A stretch of DNA of 64,000 bases from Thalassotalea_H sp040779345 (GTDB lineage: Bacteria; Pseudomonadota; Gammaproteobacteria; Enterobacterales; Alteromonadaceae): positions 33,886 through 97,885 of the forward strand of contig JBFONU010000014.1 in the NCBI GenBank assembly GCA_040779345.1, read 5' to 3'. This document shows, piece by piece, positions 63,987-64,000 of the stretch. Within the stretch, counting starts at the first letter, position 1. The number at the start of each line of letters is the position of its first letter. A program made the translations under genes and the position numbers. The notes below the pieces were generated by a model. That model did not search any database. It had not been told where the DNA came from and worked only from the letters and a program-made list of their open reading frames with translations.

Positions 63987-64000
63987 ATGAGTAAAGGCAA
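63987..64000 (+). CDS. Start of a plus-strand gene at the window edge
   Basis: ATG 63987 follows GAGG at a proper spacing and opens MSKG before the window ends. It may be the transposase of the element that interrupts the previous gene. Nothing more can be said. Confidence 0.3.

Larger units (their letters stand above)
38615..64000. mobile_element. Second accessory region, interrupting tag; right end not seen
   Basis: It begins where homology to tag ends (about 38614) and no chromosomal housekeeping block reappears before the window ends. It holds two tyrosine recombinases, an intron, many IS remnants, a lanthipeptide cluster, a complete diverged tag-like gene and restriction-type genes. It may be a composite of several insertions rather than one element. 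Confidence 0.55.

Overview
The window looks like a low-GC marine gammaproteobacterium of the order Alteromonadales, Colwellia-like. This rests on the style of the proteins (HEIRN-type sensor kinase, TonB receptor with a Pho cluster, CadC-like regulators, chemoreceptor, RsmJ, HupE) and on the AT-rich sequence; I could not check it against a database. No rRNA, tRNA or CRISPR array was seen.

Bases 1-18,840 are mostly core chromosome: a two-component pair (sensor kinase running off the left edge, then a sigma-54 activator), a LysR regulator beside a 56-aa ORF, a PQQ-repeat propeller protein, a stand-alone response regulator, and a phosphate-scavenging cluster. That cluster has an alkaline phosphatase facing a TonB receptor, an AP-superfamily hydrolase and a PhoD-like phosphatase. 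Four GTCA half-sites at exact 11-bp steps, a strong Pho box candidate, lie in the divergent promoter. At 13,237-16,306 a 2.9-kb cassette (hipBA toxin-antitoxin, Rhs tail, IS3 remnant, small membrane protein) sits between two identical 154-bp copies of the 3' end of the yhiN flavoprotein gene.

Bases 18,997-30,925 are an 11.9-kb integrative island inserted cleanly into a resident ferritin gene: its last 45 codons lie left of the island and its first 128 to the right. The island carries a complete, diverged ferritin in the opposite orientation, two unknown cargo genes, and a six-gene overlapping operon of three tyrosine recombinases, two small accessory proteins and a RecD-like helicase. The junctions share TCATGTT and are flanked by the inverted octamers TTATATCC and GGATATAA, so attP and attB can be reconstructed from the sequence.

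Bases 30,926-38,614 return to chromosome: peroxiredoxin, a small Cys protein, an erythromycin-esterase-like lipoprotein, a CadC-like TPR regulator, a chemoreceptor, rsmJ, and a tag-like 3-methyladenine glycosylase gene that has lost its first ~58 codons.

From ~38,615 to the right edge is a second accessory region: a small tyrosine recombinase, HU, a group II intron, an IS graveyard (IS30, IS3, IS256 remnants) with a possible integron attC, and a class I lanthipeptide cluster (LanB, LanC, C39-peptidase ABC exporter, HlyD adaptor, divergent 77-aa precursor). Then come a complete diverged tag-like gene, a recombinase/helicase operon, a short XRE regulator, a truncated HsdM and an AlbA/HATPase protein. 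The arrangement repeats the ferritin case: a disrupted resident gene and a full-length relative on the incoming DNA. I read the window as showing two islands that break a housekeeping gene and bring their own replacement.
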